A stretch of 64,000 bases of DNA, taken from contig PKRC01000004.1 of assembly GCA_017577715.1 (NCBI GenBank), positions 142,088-206,087 of the forward strand, in the 5' to 3' direction. Below are positions 43,212-51,310 of the stretch, in pieces; the stretch's first letter is position 1; the number at the start of each line of letters is the position of its first letter. A program made the translations under genes and the position numbers. The notes under the pieces are model-generated. The model searched no databases, was not told the DNA's origin, and was given only the letters and a program-made list of their open reading frames with translations. This stretch comes from Clostridia bacterium. Its GTDB lineage: Bacteria > Bacillota > Clostridia > Caldicoprobacterales > Caldicoprobacteraceae.

Positions 43212-44431
43212 TGGAGCCTATTCGCCTTATTCATACCGGGGACCTACACATAGGGATGCAGAATTACGGCAGGCTGGATAGCACCACAGGCATCCACTCC
43301 CGGATCAACGACTTTTTAAATACCCTGGATAAGCTGGTGGATTACGCCATAGGCAACGAGGTGGACGCCGTACTCATATGCGGCGACGTATTTAAGAACA
43401 GGGAGCCCGATGTCACCCAGCAGCGGGAATTTGCCAAGAGAGTGAAACGCCTTTCGGACAACGATATAAAAGTTTACATAATAGTGGGCAATCATGACTT
43501 GCACAACGCTGCCGGGAAAGCCACATCGGTTGAGATATACGATGTGGTTGGCCTGCCGGGCGTGTACGTGCGCCGCAGGCCCAGCCTGGACGTTTTAGAT
43601 ACGCGGCGCGGCGCCTTTCAGGTGGTGGCGCTGCCTTATGCCTCTCCCAGCAATCTTGCCGTGGAAGGGGCTACCATAGAGGAGATCTCCATGGCTATCC
43701 GCGCTAAGCTTGGGCATCTGCTGGACATGCTGATACAAAAGCTTGACCCTGCATTGCCCACCGTTCTCATGGCACACTTTTCCCTCATAGGCGCCACGTC
43801 GGGATCGGAGAGAGCCATCATGTTGGGGAGGGAGGTGACGCTCCCCGTGAGCTTCTTTGCCAGGCCCCAAATCGATTATGTAGCTATGGGGCACATACAC
43901 AAGCACCAGGTATTGTACGATAGGCCGCCGGTGGTCTATTGCGGCAGCTTGGATAGGGTGGATTTTAATGAAGAGAAAGAGGATAAAGGTTTTGTCGAGG
44001 TATTGCTCAAAAAGGGGGAAACCTCTTTTGAGTTCATAAAGCTGGATACACGGCCCTTTAAGACTTTTTATGTGGACGCAATTGATGGTGATCCCTTCAA
44101 GAAGGTGGTAGAGGCCATTGAGGGGCAGCCTCTCAGCGATGCGATTGTCAGAGTGAAGGTGAAGTTGCCTGCCCACGCCTTGTCCCACCTTAAGGAAAGG
44201 GAGCTTTACAGGATATTGCGGGAGAAGGCCTTCTACGTGGCCGGCATCGAAAAGGATATAATCTCGGACCTTTCACACTTGAGGCACCCGGGCATCACCG
44301 AGAGGATGGATGTGGCACAGGCAGTATCCGAATACATTTCGAAAAAGGAGGAGTACAGCAGTATAAAGGAGGCGCTGCTTAAGGCCAACGAGCAGCTCAT
44401 CCAGGAGCTCAAGGAGGAGGGAGCCATATGA
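43208..44431 (+). CDS. sbcD: Mre11/SbcD-type DNA exonuclease
   Basis: Calcineurin-like nuclease of 407 residues. Metal-site motifs in order: TGDLHIG, LICGDVFKNRE, IIVGNHDLHN, and the later ALPYA, MAHFSL and MGHIHKHQ. Partner of the Rad50-type gene that follows with a 4-base overlap; the pair opens and trims double-strand ends and hairpins. The first ATG (43208) overlaps the herA stop; a second ATG is at 43211. Confidence 0.95.
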   Translation: MMEPIRLIHTGDLHIGMQNYGRLDSTTGIHSRINDFLNTLDKLVDYAIGNEVDAVLICGDVFKNREPDVTQQREFAKRVKRLSDNDIKVYIIVGNHDLHNAAGKATSVEIYDVVGLPGVYVRRRPSLDVLDTRRGAFQVVALPYASPSNLAVEGATIEEISMAIRAKLGHLLDMLIQKLDPALPTVLMAHFSLIGATSGSERAIMLGREVTLPVSFFARPQIDYVAMGHIHKHQVLYDRPPVVYCGSLDRVDFNEEKEDKGFVEVLLKKGETSFEFIKLDTRPFKTFYVDAIDGDPFKKVVEAIEGQPLSDAIVRVKVKLPAHALSHLKERELYRILREKAFYVAGIEKDIISDLSHLRHPGITERMDVAQAVSEYISKKEEYSSIKEALLKANEQLIQELKEEGAI

Positions 44432-46992
44432 GGCCTCTTAGTTTGTATCTGCGAAATTTTAAGTCTTACGGTGAAAAGGCACCGGTGCTGGATTTTAACC
44501 TGTTTGATGTGGCACTGCTCAGTGGCGACAACGGCAACGGCAAATCGTCCCTGGCCGATGCCATAGCCTGGTGCCTTTGGGGCAAGTGCAAGGGCATGGA
44601 TGGCAGGGGCGGCGTGGACGACCTGGTGAGGACGGGTGCCGACGACATGGAGGTGGCTTTTTCCTTTGAAGAGGATGGCCAGGTTTACAAGGTGGTGCGC
44701 AAGCGCGACAAACGAAGGGGTCAGTCATCCCTGGACTTCATGATGATGAAAGATGGCGTTTTTGTGCCCATAAGCGGAAACCGCATAGACGAGACCCAAC
44801 ACAAGATTCAAGAGGTCATAAAGCTGGATTATGAGACCTACCTGTGTACCGGGTATTTAAGCCAGGGTAAAGCTGACCTATTCGCCACCAAAAAGCCCAA
44901 CGAGCGAAAGGAGATACTGGCTGAGATACTCAATTTGTCAGTTTACGACAAGCTGGAGAGGAAGGCCCTGGATAAGCGCAACGAGGTGCAAAATAGCTTG
45001 GAGATGCTGGAAAGGGAGATAGAGCTGCTGCAGCAGCAGATTGCAGAAAAAGAGGCGGTTCAAAGCGATATGCTCCAAGTTCAAAATGCCATTGAAGAAC
45101 TGCAAGCAAAGGAGAAAAGCCTGAGGGAGCAGCTGGAGGTATTGAGCAGGCAGAAGGAAGAAAAGAATGCCATAAAAAAGAGGATTGAATATCATCAGCA
45201 GCAGCTTGTATTGGAGCAAAAGCAGCTTACTGCCCTGGAAAAGGCTAGGGTAGATTTGCAAGGGCGAATTGAGGAATACAAAAAGGTGTTACAAAACCAG
45301 CATGAAATAGAGAGCAGTTATGCCGAGTTTAAGGCCTTGGAGGAGCAGGAAAGGGCCTTGAGTTACAAATATCAGTTGACCGCCGAGCTTAAGGCCCGTA
45401 AGGAACATCTGCTGGGCGAGCTACGCATTAGGGAGCAGGAATTGCGTCACCACATGGATGTGCTGGAGAGGGAGAAAGCGCAGCTTGAGAGTAAGGTGGC
45501 ACAGGAAGAGGCTTTGCAGAGGGAATATCAGACCTGCCAGAAGGGCATAGAGGAGCTGAATGCCCTGGAGAGGGAGCTAGAGGCGCTGGAGAAGAGGATG
45601 GCAGAGATTGGGCAAGAGACGGCTGACCTGACTGGTAGGGAAGGGACTTTACGGAGACAGCTGGAAGAGCTGAGGGAAAGGTATACCGCGCTTAAAGGCG
45701 TGAAGTCCAGCTGTCCGGTTTGTGGAAAGCCTTTGGATGTGCAGCACAGGGATGAACTGTTGAAGGAGATAGCCGATCACGGGAAGGCTGCCCAGCAGTC
45801 ACTACAGGCGCTAAAGAAGGAGATGGAGGGTCTTGAAAATGAAAGGAAGCGGGTACAGCTACGGATTGATAGCATAAAGGCAAGGCTTAAAAGCCGCAGC
45901 AAGCTGGAATCACGTTTGGCTTTGATAGATGGCCAGATGGGTGAAATAAGGGAGGCACGGCAAAGGATTGAAGTGCTGAAGGCGCAACTTGTTCCTCTTA
46001 AAGAGCAGCTGGAAACAATGGGCTATGCTAGGGAGACCATACAGGAGATAGAGGAGATTGAGCGCCAGATACAGCAGGTGGGCTATGACCCGCAGGAGCA
46101 TAGCCGCGTGCGCGATAAATTGAGCAAGCTGTCCAAGGTTCCCAGCCAATGGGAAGCCGTGCAAAAAGCTCGGGTGCAAATGGATTCCGATCTTGAGAGC
46201 CTGCAGCGGCTAATTGGGCTCATCGATGATAGAAAAAAGCATATTCAGGATATGTCGCTTTCGCTGGAGACGCTGCACAGTTCCATAAAAGACTTGCCAG
46301 ACATACTTGATAGAGTATCAAAACTGGAGCGAGAGCTTGAAGACATTCAGAGGGAGCTTCGCTCTATGGAAGCCAAGAGAGGAGCTTTAAAGGAGCGCAT
46401 GGATAAGATTTTGGTAGCTGAGCAGCAGCTCGACAAGAAGAGGGAGGAGCAGCGCCGGCTGCATGAGCAGTTGGAAGTGTATAAGGCGCTGGCTTTGATA
46501 TATGGCAAACGGGGCATTCAGGCCGCCATCATTGAAAATGCCATACCCGAACTTCAGGATGAGACCAACCGTATTTTAGCTAAAATTACTGATGGGCGTC
46601 TGGCTGTGGAGTTTTTGACGCAGCGTGATACCAAGTCGGGTAACGTGGTCGAGACGCTGGATATCAAGATATCCGACGGCATGGATACCAGAAAATACGA
46701 GACATATTCCGGCGGTGAGGAATTTCGCATTAACTTTGCCATACGCATTGCCCTTGCCAAGATACTGGCCAACAGGGCCGGAGCCAATATGCGGATGCTA
46801 ATACTCGATGAAGGTTTTGGCGTGCTGGATGAGCAGGGGCGGGAACGCCTGGTAGAGGTTATAAATGCCATAAGGGATGAGTTTGACAAGATACTGGTGA
46901 TCACCCACGTGAGTGAGCTTAAAGACGCATTCCCGGTTCAGATAGAGGTTATAAAGACGCCAGAGGGCTCAACTTTCAGGTTGGTGGGCTAA
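44428..46992 (+). CDS. sbcC: Rad50/SbcC-type SMC ATPase
   Basis: Protein of 854 residues. Head halves at both ends: Walker A GDNGNGKSS (33-41) at the start; the ABC signature YSGGEEFRINFAIRIAL, Walker B MLILDEGFGVLDEQG and the final switch His (ITHVSE) at the end. Between them run two long Glu/Lys/Gln-rich coiled coils with a central zinc hook CPVC (Cys429 and Cys432). Works with the Mre11-type nuclease just upstream. Length is close to archaeal Rad50 and shorter than E. coli SbcC. Confidence 0.95.
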   Translation: MRPLSLYLRNFKSYGEKAPVLDFNLFDVALLSGDNGNGKSSLADAIAWCLWGKCKGMDGRGGVDDLVRTGADDMEVAFSFEEDGQVYKVVRKRDKRRGQSSLDFMMMKDGVFVPISGNRIDETQHKIQEVIKLDYETYLCTGYLSQGKADLFATKKPNERKEILAEILNLSVYDKLERKALDKRNEVQNSLEMLEREIELLQQQIAEKEAVQSDMLQVQNAIEELQAKEKSLREQLEVLSRQKEEKNAIKKRIEYHQQQLVLEQKQLTALEKARVDLQGRIEEYKKVLQNQHEIESSYAEFKALEEQERALSYKYQLTAELKARKEHLLGELRIREQELRHHMDVLEREKAQLESKVAQEEALQREYQTCQKGIEELNALERELEALEKRMAEIGQETADLTGREGTLRRQLEELRERYTALKGVKSSCPVCGKPLDVQHRDELLKEIADHGKAAQQSLQALKKEMEGLENERKRVQLRIDSIKARLKSRSKLESRLALIDGQMGEIREARQRIEVLKAQLVPLKEQLETMGYARETIQEIEEIERQIQQVGYDPQEHSRVRDKLSKLSKVPSQWEAVQKARVQMDSDLESLQRLIGLIDDRKKHIQDMSLSLETLHSSIKDLPDILDRVSKLERELEDIQRELRSMEAKRGALKERMDKILVAEQQLDKKREEQRRLHEQLEVYKALALIYGKRGIQAAIIENAIPELQDETNRILAKITDGRLAVEFLTQRDTKSGNVVETLDIKISDGMDTRKYETYSGGEEFRINFAIRIALAKILANRAGANMRMLILDEGFGVLDEQGRERLVEVINAIRDEFDKILVITHVSELKDAFPVQIEVIKTPEGSTFRLVG

Positions 46993-47127
46993 AATTTATA
47001 CGATGCCGATATATTTTTTTGCAAGCTGATGCATTGATAAGGGATTGACGAAAATACACATAAAAGCCGACTAAAATTATACAAATTATACAAATTCTCT
47101 AAGAATTTCACGTGTGTGTTAAACGTA

Positions 47128-47180
47128 TATGTACATTGTGGTATAATTAATACATATGTACATTGTAGTATAATTAATAC
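47128..47180 (+). repeat. Tandem 26-base repeat carrying TATAAT boxes upstream of the ECF sigma gene
   Basis: Copies 47128-47153 and 47155-47180 differ at one base. Each contains TGTACA and TATAAT (47142-47147 and 47169-47174), so the promoter region itself seems duplicated. No strong -35 box precedes either; control by an activator, or recognition of the repeat by a regulator, is possible. Confidence 0.65.
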
Positions 47181-47269
47181 CTAAATGGGAAGCACCTGTT
47201 GGAGAAGGAGGCAGATGACAGCAGTTGATGGATAGCTGAGGTGCGTAATCTAAAGGGGGAGGGTATTAA

Positions 47270-47833
47270 ATGAGCGATGAGGCCTTGCTTGTGGAGAAGG
47301 CCCAAAATGGCGATGTGTTGGCGTTCGAAGAGCTGGTCTCCTTTTACGCAAAAAAGATATATAACTACTGTTATAGAATGACAAACAACCGTGAGGACGC
47401 AGAAGATCTGGCCCAAGAGGTGTTTATAAAGGTATATCGAAATCTAAAATCGTTTAAAAGGGATAGCAGATTTTCAACCTGGATATACCGCATTGCATAT
47501 AATACATGCGTTGATAGATATCGAAAAAGTAAGAAGCTTGATACTGTTTCGCTAAATTACGGCAAGGATGAAGATGCCGTTGAGATACAGCTTGTATCCG
47601 ATGATCCCCTACCGGAAGAAGAGGTGATAAAGAAGGAACGATACAGGAAACTACAGGCCTGTATCGCTAGTTTAAAGCCCGAATATAAAACGGCGCTTAT
47701 ACTGAGAGATATACAGAATTACAGCTATGCGGAGATTGCAGAGATCCTGCAAGTCCCTTTAGGTACTGTTAAGTCCCATATAAGTCGAGCAAGGGCTGCA
47801 TTATGTGATGCTCTTCGGGAAATGCTGGAGTGA
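47270..47833 (+). CDS. ECF-type RNA polymerase sigma factor
   Basis: Sigma-70 family protein of 187 residues. Region 2 (FYAKKIYNYCYRMTNNREDA then EDLAQEVFIKVYRNLKSF, with FSTWIYRIAYNTCVDRYRKS) and region 4 (LILRDIQNYSYAEIAEILQV then PLGTVKSHISRARAAL) are complete; region 3 is absent, as in SigW/SigE-type ECF factors. The anti-sigma gene follows 18 bases later. The envelope stress signal is inferred from the class. GGGGGAGGG precedes the ATG. Confidence 0.95.
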   Translation: MSDEALLVEKAQNGDVLAFEELVSFYAKKIYNYCYRMTNNREDAEDLAQEVFIKVYRNLKSFKRDSRFSTWIYRIAYNTCVDRYRKSKKLDTVSLNYGKDEDAVEIQLVSDDPLPEEEVIKKERYRKLQACIASLKPEYKTALILRDIQNYSYAEIAEILQVPLGTVKSHISRARAALCDALREMLE

Positions 47834-47851
47834 CAGGAGGTGAGCCGTAGG

Positions 47852-48661
47852 ATGGATTGCAAGGTTGTGCAGGAACTTATCTCACTGTATATAGATGGTG
47901 AGCTAGAGGGGGAAGAAGCACGACAGCTGAAGGAGCATATAGAAAGTTGCCCTGAGTGCAGACAGAGGTTTGAAGAGATGAGAGCTGTAGTGCAAATGGT
48001 AGGAGCTTTTGAAGAAGAAGAGCTACCCAATGGCTTTGTGGATAGGTTGCGTGCGCGCTTAGAGGCACAGCAGCTAAGTGGGATAATGCGCAAAGGGCAT
48101 CATAGGTTTTCCAGATGGATCAAATGGGCGAGCATAGCTGTAGTAGCGGCTATTATCATATTAGCCATAAGGGTGCTAGGCCCTGATGCGATGCTGTATA
48201 CTTCTCCGCAAGAAAAGGGACACAACGATTCTGCGGCGAGGGGAGATATGCCTGAAAGTTTGATGGCAGATTCGCAGGATGAAGGGGTGGCAGCGCCGAG
48301 CGATGCATCAGTAGATATTGCCGAGAATCAGCACGTGCTGGATGGAGGCGAAGTTAGAGCTTCCAGTACTAAATCTGAAAATTCACAACAAGCTCAAGGA
48401 GCCGATGGTTATATTAGGTCGGATAAGGTTGAGTTGAAGGTGCAGGATGTATGTGTAACTCCTCAGACCCTTATGATAAGGGCCCTTCAACATGGTATAG
48501 ATGTAGTTGATCAGGCGGAGGACAGCATTACCTTGAGAGTTACGTCCATTGAACAGCGCAAGGCTCTGTATCGTGAGCTTGAACTACTAGGAATAGTGGA
48601 AGAGGTGGGGACTGATTTTGAATCGGATACGGTGACTATCGTGATCGTGGGAGAAGAATGA
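47852..48661 (+). CDS. Anti-sigma factor with zinc-finger (ZAS/zf-HC2) domain
   Basis: Membrane protein of 269 residues. The N-terminal cytoplasmic ZAS domain has LKEHIESCPECRQRF, the HxxxCxxC zinc motif that holds the partner sigma factor. One membrane helix (about 87-107) follows, then an extracytoplasmic part with a low-complexity linker and a C-terminal domain (about 190-269) with no recognised function. It should keep the sigma factor inactive until a surface signal arrives. ATG 47852 follows AGGAGGTGA by 8 bases. Confidence 0.92.
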   Translation: MDCKVVQELISLYIDGELEGEEARQLKEHIESCPECRQRFEEMRAVVQMVGAFEEEELPNGFVDRLRARLEAQQLSGIMRKGHHRFSRWIKWASIAVVAAIIILAIRVLGPDAMLYTSPQEKGHNDSAARGDMPESLMADSQDEGVAAPSDASVDIAENQHVLDGGEVRASSTKSENSQQAQGADGYIRSDKVELKVQDVCVTPQTLMIRALQHGIDVVDQAEDSITLRVTSIEQRKALYRELELLGIVEEVGTDFESDTVTIVIVGEE

Positions 48662-48782
48662 TATAAACGATATATTTTATGGCTTATAAAGCATCAACTG
48701 TATAATTAGGATAATTATGGTTAATAATATAGGTAAAAATTAATAAATTCCAAAAATAAATAATAGAAGAGGAGGGATATGG

Positions 48783-49742
48783 ATGGCCAGGAACGAAACC
48801 GCTAAAAATGAGAGGTCTATGGATAACAATGTACCAGGCATTGACGCTGAACTCATATCTTCTATGAAAGAAGAAGTGCTCCGCGCTAAAGAAGAAAATA
48901 TCCCCATGCTACGAGCTTTCGAAGCTGTAGCTAAAAAGAGCGGCCTTAAAGTTAATACCATAAGAAACTATTATTACCGCTATTTGCATGCCCAGCTGAG
49001 CAGTGAGAGCCAGCCAGGAAGGAAAGGGGAGAAAGGCAGTTCCTTGAGAGGAGTAGCCGGCAAGTCCTTTACAGAAGAGGAAGTCAAAAACCTCGTTATG
49101 TCCATACTGATAGCCCAGGCCCAGGGCGAGTCGGTACGTTCGTGTGCCAATCGCCTGGCAGGCGGGAACCCCAAGAAGATGCTGAGGATTCAAAACAAAT
49201 ACAGGAATGTGGTAGCCAGCCAGCGCGAATATGTTGAAAGCCTGATGGCAGAGATGTCGCAAAAGGGAATTAAATATTTCAATCCTTACACCAGGCAAAT
49301 AGTGGATGGTAACTCCGTTTCAGCGTCTGCCCAACGCTATGTAGAAAGGGCGGAAAACACGAAAGGCGATGCGGAGTATAGCGGCAAGGATTCCCTTATT
49401 AGGATAATAGGAGACGTTGTTGCCAGCATGGGCACATTTGATGATTTTTCAGTGGAGGGTTTCTTTAAGGGATTGAAGCAGCTGGTAGACATGGCGGCAA
49501 AAGGAAGGGGAGAAGAAGACGGGGAGAAACTAACCCGTCTAGAGAAGGAAAACAAAGAGCTGAATAACAAGCTCAAGGAGCTTCATGATTTTGTGCGTCA
49601 GCTTGCAGCCATCAATCGACGGTTTGTGGATTTGCCGGATGAGCAAAAGCTGTCCGCATTTAATGATTATATAAATGAGGTTAAGGCGTGGTTAGAGATT
49701 TATGAAAAAGTATATAAGGATGCCCATGCTGCGGAAGATTAA
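48783..49742 (+). CDS. Unknown protein with an N-terminal HTH-like region (RsfA-like layout)
   Basis: Protein of 319 residues. The N-terminal segment MLRAFEAVAKKSGLKVNTIR then NYYYRYLHAQ resembles a Myb/RsfA-like DNA-binding helix set; a second similar helical region lies at about 90-150 (FTEEEVKNLVMSILIAQAQG, SVRSCANRLAGGNPKKML). The C-terminal part has a coiled coil (KLTRLEKENKELNNKLKELH). A sporulation or other regulatory role is possible, but the family is not named here. GAGGAGGG precedes the ATG. Stands alone between the anti-sigma gene and the ArsR-type gene. Confidence 0.65.
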   Translation: MARNETAKNERSMDNNVPGIDAELISSMKEEVLRAKEENIPMLRAFEAVAKKSGLKVNTIRNYYYRYLHAQLSSESQPGRKGEKGSSLRGVAGKSFTEEEVKNLVMSILIAQAQGESVRSCANRLAGGNPKKMLRIQNKYRNVVASQREYVESLMAEMSQKGIKYFNPYTRQIVDGNSVSASAQRYVERAENTKGDAEYSGKDSLIRIIGDVVASMGTFDDFSVEGFFKGLKQLVDMAAKGRGEEDGEKLTRLEKENKELNNKLKELHDFVRQLAAINRRFVDLPDEQKLSAFNDYINEVKAWLEIYEKVYKDAHAAED

Positions 49743-49784
49743 GGGAATGGAAACAGGATGCTACAAAGAGTTATGATGGCCAAC

Positions 49785-49818
49785 ACCAGCCCGATCTTAC
49801 ATGAAAGAGAGGGCTGGT
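49785..49818 (+). terminator. Possible terminator after the HTH-like gene
   Basis: Arms ACCAGCCC (49785-49792) and GGGCTGGT (49811-49818) with an 18-base loop, followed by TT and a weak T-rich stretch. Confidence 0.5.
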
Positions 49819-49921
49819 TTACGCTTATTTATAGGTACAACTAGCTTCACGAGGCTGACGTTTGATCCTGGAGATAAGCCCACAAGTAACAATGATGCTC
49901 AATTTATAGAGAGGTACTCGT

Positions 49922-50842
49922 TTATTTTTTTGAACTGTTGATGGTATAATATACGCGAACCACAATATCCTGGTCATAGTTGCCAAACCCTTTGCCGTAA
50001 AGGGTGACTCCTCCTATGTATTTCGCATCGTCCAGCACCGCGATGCGAAATGTCCACTGTTTCAAGGTGAGAGACAAGTCTTCAATGGTGATATCCGATA
50101 GTTTCTCCCCGTCTATGAAGCTGCCTTTGCCATTTATGCGTATAACCTTTAGCAGACCATATTGATTTATATTGTTATTCCACCACGAAGGAGTATATAT
50201 CCCCCTTTTGCCTCCAAAATCACCTGGGCTGGTCCATTTCCCAATGTATATCCCGTTGATGAAGAAGGATATGTCCGATGGCCAATTGTTGTTGATGCCC
50301 GGAGCTTCAGAACCCAGCTCCATTGAGATTTCCAGCTCTTCAGGTTGCTGGTTGGGCAGGAGGTAATTGGGAATTTTGTATTCCACATATCCTTGAGTAA
50401 ACCACAGGATTCTGGCATTTACCCTTTCGGGGTCAAGGAAATACCGGGGATCGTCAAAATGGCCTATGATTTTTTCACGAGTGGCCAGACCACAAGTGGG
50501 CGTTACCTTAAAATCGGTGTAATGGCCTACAGGAATGGATATCTCGTGGTACTGCCTTTGAGGTTTTTGATCTGTTGGAAAAGATATTTCCAGCGAATCT
50601 ATTGCAAGGCTGCACAGTTTCTGGATACCACCCTTACAAGGGGTAATTTCAGCCTTTATGATCCCTGCCTTCTCAAGCTTTTTTATATGCATGGTCATGA
50701 TTGCATTGCTGAGGTTCAGCTTTTTGGCCAGTTCTTTAATATTCATTGGTTTTTGTGCCAGGAGATTTATTATTTTCAGCCTTACGTTACTGGCCAGCGC
50801 TTCATATACCGGTAGCCATCTTTCAGTGGTGTCTATTTTCAT
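49922..50842 (-). CDS. ArsR-type HTH regulator with a large C-terminal sensor-like domain
   Basis: Protein of 306 residues. The N-terminal winged helix (about 10-85; NVRLKIINLLAQKPMNIKEL, LNLSNAIMTMHIKKLEKAGI) is ArsR/SmtB-like. The C-terminal about 200 residues are beta-rich with many Trp, Tyr and Asn (TPSWWNNNINQYGLLKVIRI), which looks like a carbohydrate-binding sensor rather than a metal site; no Cys metal box is seen. It is divergent from the GH51 arabinofuranosidase, so sugar-responsive control of that gene is likely. ATG 50842 has only a weak ribosome site; ATG 50857 is also in frame. Confidence 0.8.
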   Translation of the reverse strand: MKIDTTERWLPVYEALASNVRLKIINLLAQKPMNIKELAKKLNLSNAIMTMHIKKLEKAGIIKAEITPCKGGIQKLCSLAIDSLEISFPTDQKPQRQYHEISIPVGHYTDFKVTPTCGLATREKIIGHFDDPRYFLDPERVNARILWFTQGYVEYKIPNYLLPNQQPEELEISMELGSEAPGINNNWPSDISFFINGIYIGKWTSPGDFGGKRGIYTPSWWNNNINQYGLLKVIRINGKGSFIDGEKLSDITIEDLSLTLKQWTFRIAVLDDAKYIGGVTLYGKGFGNYDQDIVVRVYYTINSSKK

Positions 50843-50850
50843 ATAGCAAC

Positions 50851-50899
50851 GGCGCATCTAGAATTGTATTTACCTTGATCTTTTGATCAGGAATGCGCC
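50851..50899. repeat. Nested inverted repeat in the leader of the ArsR-type gene
   Basis: Outer arms GGCGCAT (50851-50857) and ATGCGCC (50893-50899); inner arms TGATC and GATCA around TTTT (about 50876-50889). It lies just upstream of the start codon and could be an autoregulatory site or leader hairpin. Confidence 0.5.
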
Positions 50900-51207
50900 T
50901 TTTCCTCCCTTCTGCAACCTATCGTGCATGTTGGCATAGCCTTGTGATTAATAGTATAAACGGCCTGATTAAGATAGTAAAGACTGCATCTTTTGCAAAA
51001 AGTCAACCTTATTGCCGATGGCCATTAGTATAATGTAGTGTATACTTTATACGATAGATGCTTAGATATTTGAAAAAGCGGTGTTTTATGGTACAATTGT
51101 GGTGAACCATTACCTATATTTGGATCATACAGGATTACTCATTTATGGTTCTATTATTTTTTAGGTGTGGTATTTTACGATAAGCCATGGATTTTTTACC
51201 ACAAAAA

Positions 51208-51237
51208 TTGACATGGAGCCTATTAGGGTCTTATAAT
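51208..51237 (+). promoter_or_regulatory. Promoter of abfA
   Basis: TTGACA (51208-51213), 18-base spacer, TATAAT (51232-51237). Start near 51244. Confidence 0.8.
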
Positions 51238-51247
51238 GAATGTAAAC

Positions 51248-51273
51248 AATTATATTAAGCATTTAATATAATT
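51248..51273. promoter_or_regulatory. Palindromic operator candidate on the abfA transcription start
   Basis: Perfect 11-base arms AATTATATTAA and TTAATATAATT around GCAT, starting about 10 bases after the -10 box. AT-rich palindromes at this place fit repression by an ArsR-type protein. Confidence 0.65.
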
Positions 51274-51310
51274 ATTAAATACCTGAAATATTAGATAGGA
51301 GGGAACAAAA

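Larger units (their letters stand above)
50843..51310. other. Divergent control region, ArsR-type gene to abfA
   Basis: About 470 AT-rich bases without a gene. It contains a nested inverted repeat at 50851-50899, the abfA promoter at 51208-51237 and a long palindrome at 51248-51273. Confidence 0.6.

Noticed and set aside
39769..46992. HerA operon as an anti-phage defence system
   Set aside because: HerA defence systems pair it with SIR2 or DUF4297; here the partners are NurA, Mre11 and Rad50, which points to DNA end processing.
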